Positions 8,678 through 15,683 of a stretch of DNA of 21,901 nucleotides are shown here, piece after piece. The notes below the pieces were generated by a model that searched no databases, had not been told where the DNA came from, and saw nothing but the letters and a program-made list of their open reading frames with translations. Position 1 is the stretch's first letter; each line of letters opens with the position of its first letter. A program made the translations under genes and the position numbers. This DNA comes from Calditrichota bacterium (GTDB lineage Bacteria > Zhuqueibacterota > Zhuqueibacteria > Oleimicrobiales > Geothermoviventaceae). The stretch spans positions 1-21,901 of the forward strand of contig JAADFT010000525.1 of assembly GCA_013152765.1 (NCBI GenBank). The letters are read 5' to 3'.

Positions 8678-8724
8678 TGACGGCGCGCCGGTGAAAGGAA
8701 GCGCGAAAAGCAGAGAGGAGTCCG

Positions 8725-9423
8725 GTGGCAACGACAATCAGCCCACGGGCGTGCTTGAGGGAACTTGTTTCCACCGCGACTGTGCTGCTCCTGGTGGACT
8801 ACACGCTGGGTGCGGCTGGGATTGCCGGGCGCTCACACCGCGGCTACGTTCTTGCGGCGGTGGTTTCGTTTCTTGCCGTGGTCCTGTTGTTGAGAACGGG
8901 TGTTCTGTCGCTACGCAGGTGTGGCGTCGCGCGCGGCGTCGTGGGGCAGATTTTCGCAGGCGTCTTTTTCGCGTTTGTGGGAGCGGCTGAGTTCTTCGCG
9001 CTGAACCGCGTGAATCTCTACCCGGTCGTCCTGGTCCTCATCGTGCTGACGCTGGCGTTGAACATCCTGGCTTTTCACGCGCAGGCCCGGAAGATCATCG
9101 AAGGGCGGACGGCCGCGTACAAACCTCTGTTCGGGAGCTACGCTTCGATTTTTCTCAACCTGGTCCTGGGCTTTGCTTTTCTCTACGTTCTGCTGGAAAG
9201 CTGGCGCGGCCAGTCTCTGTTCCGCGTCGGTGAGCCCACGGACAAGCTGCTGGACTACCTGTACTTCAGCGTCGTCACCATGACCAACCTGGGCTACGGC
9301 GACATCGTTCCTCAGACCGGACTGGCCAAGGGACTGGTCATGATCCAGTCCGTCCTCGGTTTTCTGCTGCTTTCCCTGATGGCCGGGATCGTCGTGGCGC
9401 GACTGGGCAGGAGGAGCAGGTAA
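8725..9423 (+). CDS. Potassium-channel-like pore protein (Ion_trans_2 type)
   Basis: A 232-residue membrane protein. Four hydrophobic segments (~5-25, ~35-58, ~68-86, ~92-112) precede a two-helix pore module: outer helix ~130-150, pore loop with TMTNLGYGD (GYGD at 190-193) and inner helix ~200-225. The GYGD core is the K+ selectivity filter; the usual TVGYGD is TNLGYGD here. None of the first four segments shows a regular arginine ladder, so voltage sensing is not evident, and the protein stops right after the inner helix (RLGRRSR) with no RCK or cyclic-nucleotide domain. The GTG start follows GAGAGGAG. It likely conducts K+ across the cytoplasmic membrane. It stands ahead of an APC permease and a ClC channel, forming an ion-transport block. 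Confidence 0.85.
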   Translation: MATTISPRACLRELVSTATVLLLVDYTLGAAGIAGRSHRGYVLAAVVSFLAVVLLLRTGVLSLRRCGVARGVVGQIFAGVFFAFVGAAEFFALNRVNLYPVVLVLIVLTLALNILAFHAQARKIIEGRTAAYKPLFGSYASIFLNLVLGFAFLYVLLESWRGQSLFRVGEPTDKLLDYLYFSVVTMTNLGYGDIVPQTGLAKGLVMIQSVLGFLLLSLMAGIVVARLGRRSR

Positions 9424-9741
9424 ACCACACTCTGCGAAGATTCCTGCTGGAACGCCCGGGGACGCCAGAGCTCGCCGGATTGGCAGAAGCAACTTTTTCG
9501 AGACTCTACAGATCTCGTTGACATGCCTCGCGCTGATCCTGACTCAGGGAGCACGACTGCGGGCCAGTTTGCGGGTGAAGCGGAGGCGTCTTTTTGAACA
9601 GTTACTCGGAATTCGCCGCCTTCTTTGCGCCTTCGGTTCCACTTTCCCACGGGCGAGGGTGAGCGACTGAGTTGTTCCTCATTTTGCAAGAACCGGGTGA
9701 CGGCAATCTTCGATTGAATTTCTGAACGCGAGGGCAACCAC
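9424..9741. other. 318-base intergenic stretch
   Basis: No convincing gene is seen between the channel and the permease. It contains a TTGACA hexamer at 9518-9523, a perfect -35 match, but nothing close to TATAAT 16-18 bases downstream. A CGAGA/TCTCG inverted repeat (9499-9503 and 9513-9517) lies just before it. A T5 run at 9591-9595 has no stem in front of it. Its length, the largest gap here, makes it the likeliest place for a promoter driving the permease and ClC genes, but no promoter can be called with confidence. Confidence 0.3.
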
Positions 9742-11046
9742 GTGGGACAAACGGATTTGCAGACAACCGAGAAACTCGGCCTGAAAGAGCTGGTGGCGAT
9801 GGGCATTGGGGGCATGGTGGGAGGTGGCATTTTCTCCGTGCTCGGGATTGCCGTTGCCACGGCCGGCCATGCAGCGCCGCTGGCCTTTGCACTGGGCGGC
9901 GTGATCGCCTTGCTCACGGGCTGGACGTACGTGCGCCTCGGACTGGCGTTCCGCTCCGACGGAGGCAGCTTCACCTACCTTGAGCACGCGTTCCGGAACG
10001 AGAACGTGGCGGGAATTGGTGGGTGGATTCTGATCCTGGGCTACGTGGGCACCCTTTCTCTCTACGCCTACACGTTCGGTGTGTACGGCTCCGCAATGCT
10101 CGGACACGGGCAAAGCGTGTGGTGGGGACGAGCGCTCGGTTCGGCGGTCCTGCTCCTGTTTCTGGGCGTGAATCTTTACGGGGTCAAATCCGCTGGTAGT
10201 GCGGAGGACCTGATCGTTGTGGTGAAGGTCGCAATCTTGGCGCTTTTTGCTGTTGCAGGGCTCCTGGTGGTGAAAAGCGACCACCTGCTGCCCGTGTTCG
10301 ACAAGGGCGTTTTCAACGCGTTGATGGGCACAGCCCTGATTTTCGTCGCCTACGAGGGTTTCGAGCTGATCCCAAACGCCGTTCACGAAATGCGAAACCC
10401 GGAGCGTGACCTCGGCAGGGGCATTTTGCTGTCGATCGGGATTACCGTGCTGATCTACGTCCTGGTGTCGCTGGTGGCAGTTGGAAACCTGACCCCCGCG
10501 GAGATTACTCGCTACAAGGAGTACGCGCTGGCTGTCGCGGCAAAACCCTTCCTGGGTCAGGCGGGCTTCGGCCTGATCGGCCTCGGTGCTCTGTTGTCCA
10601 CGGCCTCGGCCATTAACGCGACGCTCTTTGGCACGGCGCGGCTGACGATGGTCATGGCTCAGGAAAGAGAGTTGCCCCGCGTGTTCTCTTTTCGCGAGCG
10701 CACCAAGGATGTTCCCTGGGTGGGGTTGCTGGCCATCACAGCGGTGACGTTGATTTTCTCGAACACGGCCAATCTGACGGTGATTTCGTCTTTCGCCAGT
10801 TCCACGTTTCTTTTGCTCTTCGCGGCGATTAACCTCTCCGCTTTGCGTTTGCACGGACGAATTGGTGGCGAGCGCACAACGCCCTGGCTCGGCCTGGTAC
10901 TTTCCGGCGCTTCCTGGCTGACGCTGAGTGTGTACATGTGGAGGAACTCGCCGCGGAGCCTTCTGTACATCGGGCTTTTCTACCTGGCGGTCATTCTGGC
11001 AGAGCTGCTGTTCAGCGAGCGGCGGGTGATCCGCCAGAGACTGTGA
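9742..11046 (+). CDS. APC superfamily amino acid permease
   Basis: A 434-residue polytopic membrane protein with about 12 predicted transmembrane segments, the expected size for the amino acid-polyamine-organocation (APC) superfamily. The first helix holds the broken glycine motif GIGGMVGGGIF, equivalent to the family's GxGxxIGxGIF substrate-binding turn, preceded by LGLKELVAMG. The central YEGFELIPNAVHEMRNPERDLGRGI segment is a strong family marker. The most likely function is H+- or Na+-coupled import, or exchange, of an amino acid or similar compound; the substrate cannot be told. The GTG start follows AGGG. The ClC gene follows after 73 bases, so the two are probably co-transcribed. Confidence 0.9.
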   Translation: MGQTDLQTTEKLGLKELVAMGIGGMVGGGIFSVLGIAVATAGHAAPLAFALGGVIALLTGWTYVRLGLAFRSDGGSFTYLEHAFRNENVAGIGGWILILGYVGTLSLYAYTFGVYGSAMLGHGQSVWWGRALGSAVLLLFLGVNLYGVKSAGSAEDLIVVVKVAILALFAVAGLLVVKSDHLLPVFDKGVFNALMGTALIFVAYEGFELIPNAVHEMRNPERDLGRGILLSIGITVLIYVLVSLVAVGNLTPAEITRYKEYALAVAAKPFLGQAGFGLIGLGALLSTASAINATLFGTARLTMVMAQERELPRVFSFRERTKDVPWVGLLAITAVTLIFSNTANLTVISSFASSTFLLLFAAINLSALRLHGRIGGERTTPWLGLVLSGASWLTLSVYMWRNSPRSLLYIGLFYLAVILAELLFSERRVIRQRL

Positions 11047-11119
11047 GAGGACAGTGTGGGGGCGGTGTGAGCTCGGGAGACGAAAGCCGGGACGAGACCG
11101 TAAGAATGGAGACGGGACT

Positions 11120-12847
11120 GTGAGTCGACAGCGGCGCTTGATCGTGGATGCCTTGTTCCTGGGTGTTGTGGGTGCCCTGAGTGCCCAGATTTTCATGTTT
11201 CTGCTTCACCTGGCTCAAAAGATTTTTCTGATTGGCCTCGCGGGCTACCACCCGCCGGGGTTGCCCGAAGAAGGGGGCGTGCTGCAGCAAGCCATCGGTC
11301 CACACGGTCTCTGGCTCATCCCTGTGGCCACCACGTTGGGTGGACTTCTCTCCGGTTTGCTCGTGTACACCTTTGCGCCTGAGGCCGAGGGTCACGGCAC
11401 GGACACGGCGGTCAAGGCATTCCACCGGACGGCAGGATTCATCCGTAACCGGGTGGCTCCGTTGAAGGCCGTTGCGTCGGCAATCACGATCGGGTCCGGC
11501 GGCGCGGCTGGACGAGAGGGGCCGACGGCGCTGATTTCCGCAGGCGTGGGATCGACGTACGCCACGCTCACGCACCGCTCGGACGAGGACCGCCGACTTC
11601 TCGTGCTCATCGGAATGGCGGCGGGACTGTCGGCCATTTTTCGCTCGCCAATCGGCACGGCATTTTTCGCCATCGAGGTTCTCTACGGCAACATGGAGTT
11701 CGAAGCCGGGGCCTTGCTGTACACGCTGCTGGCTTCGGTTGTAGCTTACACCGTGAACGGCCTGTTCGTGGGCTGGCAACCTCTGTTCTCCGTGCCAGCC
11801 AACCTGGCCGTGCCGGGATTCGCGGACTACTTCGCTTACGCGGGGCTCGGGCTGGTGGCCGGAATTGTGGCAGCGGCCGTGCCGATGATCTTCTACGGCC
11901 TGCGCGACGCTTTCCACGCGATCCCTCTGCCACCGCACGTGAAACCGGCCTTAGGCGGACTTGGCGTCGGGCTGCTCGCTCTGGCATGGCCGCAGGTGCT
12001 CGGTGGCGGGTACGGCTGGATCCAGGAGGCGATGGACGGCCATCTGGCGCTGAAGCTCCTGTTCGCGCTCGTCTTTCTGAAAATGATCGCGTTTGCGCTC
12101 ACCGTTTCGTCGGGCGGCTCGGGAGGCGTGTTCGCACCCACGCTTTTCGTGGGTGCCATGCTTGGCGGCGGACTTGCGCTCGTGTTTCATCAGCCGTCGG
12201 CGCCTTTTGTGATCGTGGGAATGGCGGCGTTGTTCGGTGGGGCGGCTCGCGTGCCCATCGCCACGCTGCTGATGGTTACGGAAATGACGGGCGGGTACCA
12301 TTTCTTCGTACCGGCGGCGCTGGCAGTCACGGTCAGCTACTTCATTCAGGTGCTGCTTTCCTCGCGGCTGAAGTACCGCAGCCTCTACGAAGCGCAGGTT
12401 CCGGGTCGCCCGGATTCCGCTGCGCACCACCGCTACTACCTGGAAACCGCTTTACGGATTCTGCGTGAGGACAAGGACCTCGCGTTGAAAACCAAAGAAC
12501 ACCTGGATCTGCGCCGCTTGCTGGCAGCTGGCGTTCCGGTGGATTTGCCGGACGGTCGGCAAATTGTCCTGGGCAAGCTGCGTTCCGGCAGTGAGTTCGA
12601 GGGTAAAACCATCGGCGAGGTGCTGAGCGAGCTGGCGGCCGAAGACAGCGAAATCGTAGCCGTTTTCCGCGATGGCCACACTCTGCTCCCACACGAAGAT
12701 CTCGTGCTCGAGGCGGGCGACTCGATCCTGGCAATCGTCCCAGCGGAAGGACGCGCGCGCCTGGAAGGGCATCTCACGCCGCTCGGCTCGGAGCAGGATT
12801 CGCAGCTCAGCGAGGCAGTCGCAAAGGGCGACCAGAGTGGCGGGTAA
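11120..12847 (+). CDS. ClC-family chloride channel with C-terminal RCK_C/TrkA_C-like domain
   Basis: A 575-residue ClC protein. The membrane part (~1-420) contains GREGP with the gating glutamate at E133, the GGVFAP filter segment with F338, and EMTGGYHFF with Y393, matching the anion-coordinating Tyr of E. coli ClC. GSGIP is replaced by GHGTD (H92), and the internal proton-glutamate site is Val (V187 in FAIEVLY). From ~475 a soluble domain with alternating strands and helices (IVLGKLRSGSEFEGKTIGEVL, then EDLVLEAGDSILAIV) matches RCK_C/TrkA_C, a ligand-binding regulatory fold more usual on K+ channels. The GTG at 11120 follows GGAG by 8 bases and begins just before the first helix; a GTG at 11054 would add a charged, non-conserved tail. 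Probable role: anion conductance, perhaps ligand-gated. Confidence 0.92.
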   Translation: MSRQRRLIVDALFLGVVGALSAQIFMFLLHLAQKIFLIGLAGYHPPGLPEEGGVLQQAIGPHGLWLIPVATTLGGLLSGLLVYTFAPEAEGHGTDTAVKAFHRTAGFIRNRVAPLKAVASAITIGSGGAAGREGPTALISAGVGSTYATLTHRSDEDRRLLVLIGMAAGLSAIFRSPIGTAFFAIEVLYGNMEFEAGALLYTLLASVVAYTVNGLFVGWQPLFSVPANLAVPGFADYFAYAGLGLVAGIVAAAVPMIFYGLRDAFHAIPLPPHVKPALGGLGVGLLALAWPQVLGGGYGWIQEAMDGHLALKLLFALVFLKMIAFALTVSSGGSGGVFAPTLFVGAMLGGGLALVFHQPSAPFVIVGMAALFGGAARVPIATLLMVTEMTGGYHFFVPAALAVTVSYFIQVLLSSRLKYRSLYEAQVPGRPDSAAHHRYYLETALRILREDKDLALKTKEHLDLRRLLAAGVPVDLPDGRQIVLGKLRSGSEFEGKTIGEVLSELAAEDSEIVAVFRDGHTLLPHEDLVLEAGDSILAIVPAEGRARLEGHLTPLGSEQDSQLSEAVAKGDQSGG

Positions 12848-13017
12848 CTGTGTTCGCCGTACCTGGCAAAACCTGGCTGCGGGGCCCGTCGGGAAGGCGC
12901 TGGTGGCAGGGTAAAGCCACGCGCCGGGGTGTGCTGTTCAGTCCCGCCAAGTCGGTTAGGGGCTAACTTGTCAGGCGAACAGGTTTCGAAAGTGTTCCAG
13001 AGCTGAACTGGAGCTGA

Positions 13018-13045
13018 GCGCGCGCCGCCTCCTCGCGCGCCGTTT
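13018..13045 (+). terminator. Candidate intrinsic terminator after the ClC gene
   Basis: GCGCGCG (13018-13024) and CGCGCGC (13034-13040) form a perfect 7-pair GC stem with a 9-base loop, followed by CGTTTCGTTC. The T tract is broken, so termination may be weak. It lies in the 243-base gap between the ClC stop and the phosphatase start. That gap otherwise holds a short GAGCTGA direct repeat (~13001-13017) and no gene. Confidence 0.4.
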
Positions 13046-13090
13046 CGTTCAAAAGCAGCCAACATTGCAGACGGAGGACTCCGCGGAACC

Positions 13091-14671
13091 GTGCGAGCCA
13101 GAACCTGGACCGTGATTCTTCTTGTGGCGCTGTCCGTCGCTGCAGGAGCGTTCGCACGTCAGCGGCAGTACAAGCGCTTCGTACGCGACGCGCTGGCCCT
13201 TGTGGTTGAGGGCAAACTGCAGGCCGCAGAACGTAAACTGCGCGCAACTTTGGATCTTTACCCAGGCGACGGCGAAGCTTTCTTCGGACTCGCTGTGGTT
13301 GCTGCCCGGCGCGGCCAAATGGACAGCGCGCTGACGTACGCACGGCGAGCCGTCGCAGCGGGGGTTCCGGTTGAGCGCTTTCGCGCTGGACCGCGGGACC
13401 TGCTCCGGCCGTTGCTGCGCTACCCGGGGTTCAGGCGCTGGCTGGCGTCCCACGGCAGCGAGCTCGTTCACGGTCCGATGCTCGGCAACGTGACGGACTC
13501 CTCGGCGAGTTTCTGGCTGCGTACAGCCGAAGAGGCTGCGGTTGAACTGGAAGTCTCCAGTGACAGCCTGTTCCGACACGTGTGTGCGCGTGCTCAGGGG
13601 GCCACGTCGGCCGAACGCGATTTTACGACCGTCATCCGGGTGGCCGGGTTGAAAGCGTCCACCCGCTACTTCTACCGCGTGGGCATCAACGGGATCCGGC
13701 AGCCCGGGGTCTGGTCGTTTCGAACATTCCCACGGTTCGGGCACCCCGCGAAGTTTCGCGTGGCCTTCGGCGGAGGGGCTGGTTACACCCCCTGGCACGA
13801 GCGCATGTGGGACACGGTCCGCAGGTTCAGGCCGCTCGCGTTCTTGTTTCTCGGGGACAACGTGTACATCGACCACCCGACCATGCCGGAGGTGCAGCGT
13901 TACTGCTACTACCGGCGGCAGTCGCGACCGGAGTTCCGACGCCTGGTGTCGCGCACCGCGGTCTACGCCATCTGGGATGACCACGATTTCTGCACCAACG
14001 ACGGCTGGGGAGGTCCCGACGCTGACGAACCGCCCTGGAAACGGCAGGTGCTGCGAGTCTTCCGGGAGAACTGGGTTAACCCGGCGTACGGAGGCGGCAG
14101 CGCCGCGCCTGGCTGCTGGTTTCGCTTTTCGATCGGAGATGTGGACTTTTTCCTCCTGGACTGCCGCTTCTACCGGACGGATCCACACGCGCCTCACCCG
14201 TCGATGCTCGGTCCTGTGCAGAAGCGCTGGCTGCTGGATGGGTTGGCCAGTTCGACGGCGGTCTTCAAAGTGATTGCGTCCTCCGTTCCCTGGTCGTTTG
14301 GGACCAAGCCCGGTAGCCTGGACACGTGGGAGGGGTACAAAGCCGAACGCGAGGAGATTTTCTCGTTCATTGCACGCCAGCGGATTGAGGGGGTGCTTTT
14401 GCTCTCGGCCGATCGCCACCGTTCGGACGTGTGGAAAATCGAGCGACCCGGGGCCTACGATCTGTACGAGTTCGAGAGCTCGAAGCTGACCAACGTGCAC
14501 ACGCACCCGCTGATGCCCGGCGCCCTTTTTGGCTACAACGCCAGGTGCTCGTTTGGCCTGCTGGACTTTGACACGGAAGCCAGCGACCCGGAGGTAACCT
14601 ACCGAATCGTGAACATCGACGGGGAAGTAGTGCACAGCGTAACGGTCAGGCGAAGTGAGCTGAGCTTTTGA
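13091..14671 (+). CDS. PhoD-like metallophosphoesterase with TPR-like N-terminus
   Basis: A 526-residue secreted or membrane-anchored protein. After an N-terminal hydrophobic segment (~5-22), residues ~30-95 form two helical hairpins resembling TPR units (LYPGDGEAFFGLAVVAARRG). A fibronectin-like domain (MLGNVTDSSASFWLR, ~130-220) typical of PhoD proteins follows, then the metallophosphatase domain with LGDNVYID (D256, N257), WDDHDFCTND (D296-D299) and SADRH (D441, H443). The usual Cys-containing strand is GGGAGY here (227-232). The PhoD family hydrolyses phosphomono- or diesters outside the cytoplasm. The GTG start has only a weak GGA nearby; a stronger GGAGG is about 14 bases upstream, so the start is moderately certain. 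The DUF1080 gene follows after 56 bases. Confidence 0.87.
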   Translation: MRARTWTVILLVALSVAAGAFARQRQYKRFVRDALALVVEGKLQAAERKLRATLDLYPGDGEAFFGLAVVAARRGQMDSALTYARRAVAAGVPVERFRAGPRDLLRPLLRYPGFRRWLASHGSELVHGPMLGNVTDSSASFWLRTAEEAAVELEVSSDSLFRHVCARAQGATSAERDFTTVIRVAGLKASTRYFYRVGINGIRQPGVWSFRTFPRFGHPAKFRVAFGGGAGYTPWHERMWDTVRRFRPLAFLFLGDNVYIDHPTMPEVQRYCYYRRQSRPEFRRLVSRTAVYAIWDDHDFCTNDGWGGPDADEPPWKRQVLRVFRENWVNPAYGGGSAAPGCWFRFSIGDVDFFLLDCRFYRTDPHAPHPSMLGPVQKRWLLDGLASSTAVFKVIASSVPWSFGTKPGSLDTWEGYKAEREEIFSFIARQRIEGVLLLSADRHRSDVWKIERPGAYDLYEFESSKLTNVHTHPLMPGALFGYNARCSFGLLDFDTEASDPEVTYRIVNIDGEVVHSVTVRRSELSF

Positions 14672-14727
14672 CGGTCGAACAAACGTGGAAGCGGTGCGAG
14701 CAACTGCAAGCAGAAGGAGGTAAGACG

Positions 14728-15426
14728 ATGCGGAAAATCGTGACTGTGGCAGGGCTGCTGCTGTTGTGGACCAGCGCGTCTTTCGCCGGGAATCGGCTCA
14801 ACGCTCAGTGGGAAGAGCTTTTCGACGGGAAAACGCTGAACGGCTGGGAGCAGAAGGGAGGCAAAGCGATTTACAAAGTTGAGGACGGGTGCATCGTAGG
14901 CATTTCGGTGAAAGGCGAGCCAAACAGCTTCCTCTGCACCAAGAAAACCTACGCCAATTTCGTCCTGGAAGTGGACTTCAAGGTAGATCCCGAGATGAAC
15001 TCGGGGATCCAGATCCGCAGCAACAGCTACCCGGAGTACCGCAACGGCCGCGTGCACGGCTACCAGGTGGAAATCGACCCTTCGCCCCGGGCGTGGACGG
15101 GCGGCATCTACGACGAGGCGCGCCGTGGCTGGCTCTACGACCTGCGCTTGAACGAGGCAGCTCGCAAGGCCTTCAAACAAAACGCCTGGAATCACCTGCA
15201 CATCGAAGCGATTGGCAACACCATTCGTACCTGGCTTAACGGCGTGCCGTGCGCGTACCTGGTAGACAACGTCACCCGCGAGGGTTTCATCGCGTTGCAG
15301 GTGCACGGTCGTCCAAAGAGCGGAATCAAGGTCTGGTGGAAAAACATTCGGATTCTTGACCTGGGTACGTGCACCCAGTTCCCCCAGAAAATCGAAGGCC
15401 ACTCGCAAGAAGGGCAGCCAAAGTAG
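14728..15426 (+). CDS. Secreted DUF1080 protein (3-keto-disaccharide hydrolase-like)
   Basis: A 232-residue secreted protein with a clear Sec signal peptide (cut after SFA). Family markers are ELFDGKTLNGWEQKGG near the start, the NSGIQIRSNSY strand, GYQVEID, the GGIYDEARRGWLYD loop and a terminal GFIALQVHGRPKSGIKVWWKNIRI strand pair. This is the DUF1080 domain, a jelly-roll fold related to GH16 lectin-like sandwiches; characterised members are called 3-keto-disaccharide hydrolases. It probably cleaves or binds an oxidised sugar outside the cytoplasm. The ATG is preceded by AAGGAGG (14714-14720) with 7 bases between, among the best ribosome sites in the window. A strong terminator follows. Confidence 0.9.
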   Translation: MRKIVTVAGLLLLWTSASFAGNRLNAQWEELFDGKTLNGWEQKGGKAIYKVEDGCIVGISVKGEPNSFLCTKKTYANFVLEVDFKVDPEMNSGIQIRSNSYPEYRNGRVHGYQVEIDPSPRAWTGGIYDEARRGWLYDLRLNEAARKAFKQNAWNHLHIEAIGNTIRTWLNGVPCAYLVDNVTREGFIALQVHGRPKSGIKVWWKNIRILDLGTCTQFPQKIEGHSQEGQPK

Positions 15427-15481
15427 CGACAAATCCTGAAGCGCCGCGAAGCAGGCAGGCAGTTGAGTGCAGTGCTGAACG

Positions 15482-15545
15482 AAGAGGGGCGGTTACCGGA
15501 CAAATGCCGATTGCGAGGACATTCCGGTCCGCCCCTTTTTGTTTT
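15482..15545 (+). terminator. Strong rho-independent terminator after the DUF1080 gene
   Basis: AAGAGGGGCGG on the left pairs with CCGCCCCTTTTT on the right (GGGGCGG at 15486-15492, CCGCCCC at 15529-15535). The stem continues past a small bulge as CCGGA/TCCGG, closing a 22-base loop. A TTTTTGTTTT tract follows at 15536-15545. It lies 55 bases after the DUF1080 stop and should end the transcript coming from the phosphatase gene. Confidence 0.85.
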
Positions 15546-15595
15546 GCTGGGACCACCCCTGGGAGCGGGGCTTACGTTTCTTGGGGGCGCTCGTT

Positions 15596-15614
15596 CACTT
15601 AGCACATGAAAGTG
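15596..15614. promoter_or_regulatory. Short inverted repeat ahead of sulfatase 3
   Basis: CACTT and AAGTG flank a 9-base spacer between the terminator and the sulfatase 3 start. As sulfatase 3 needs its own promoter downstream of the terminator, this could be an operator, but no good -35/-10 pair is visible, and such a short repeat may be chance. Confidence 0.2.
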
Positions 15615-15683
15615 CGGTGCAAGGCTGGACTTTGGTTGAAGCGGAGCAATTGAAGCGCCGGATTTTGGCGCGGGAGGGTGAAG

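Noticed and set aside
9518..9547. Possible sigma-70 promoter with TTGACA
   Set aside because: The -35 match is perfect, but the sequence at the -10 distance (around GACTCA) does not resemble TATAAT, so it is not called as a promoter.
9523..9597. 24-codon open frame in the 318-base gap
   Set aside because: It has an ATG overlapping the TTGACA hexamer and no ribosome binding site; its composition is uninformative.
11054..11119. Upstream GTG start for the ClC gene
   Set aside because: It would add a charged tail of 22 residues not expected in the family; the GTG at 11120 has GGAG 8 bases upstream and starts next to the first helix.
9679..11196. 505-codon open frame on the - strand opposite the permease
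   Set aside because: Its translation is hydrophilic, Gln/His/Arg-rich and low in structure, while the + strand encodes a clear APC permease with its own ribosome site.
13049..14635. 528-codon open frame on the - strand opposite the phosphatase
   Set aside because: It is opposite intact PhoD motifs, and its translation shows no recognisable domain.
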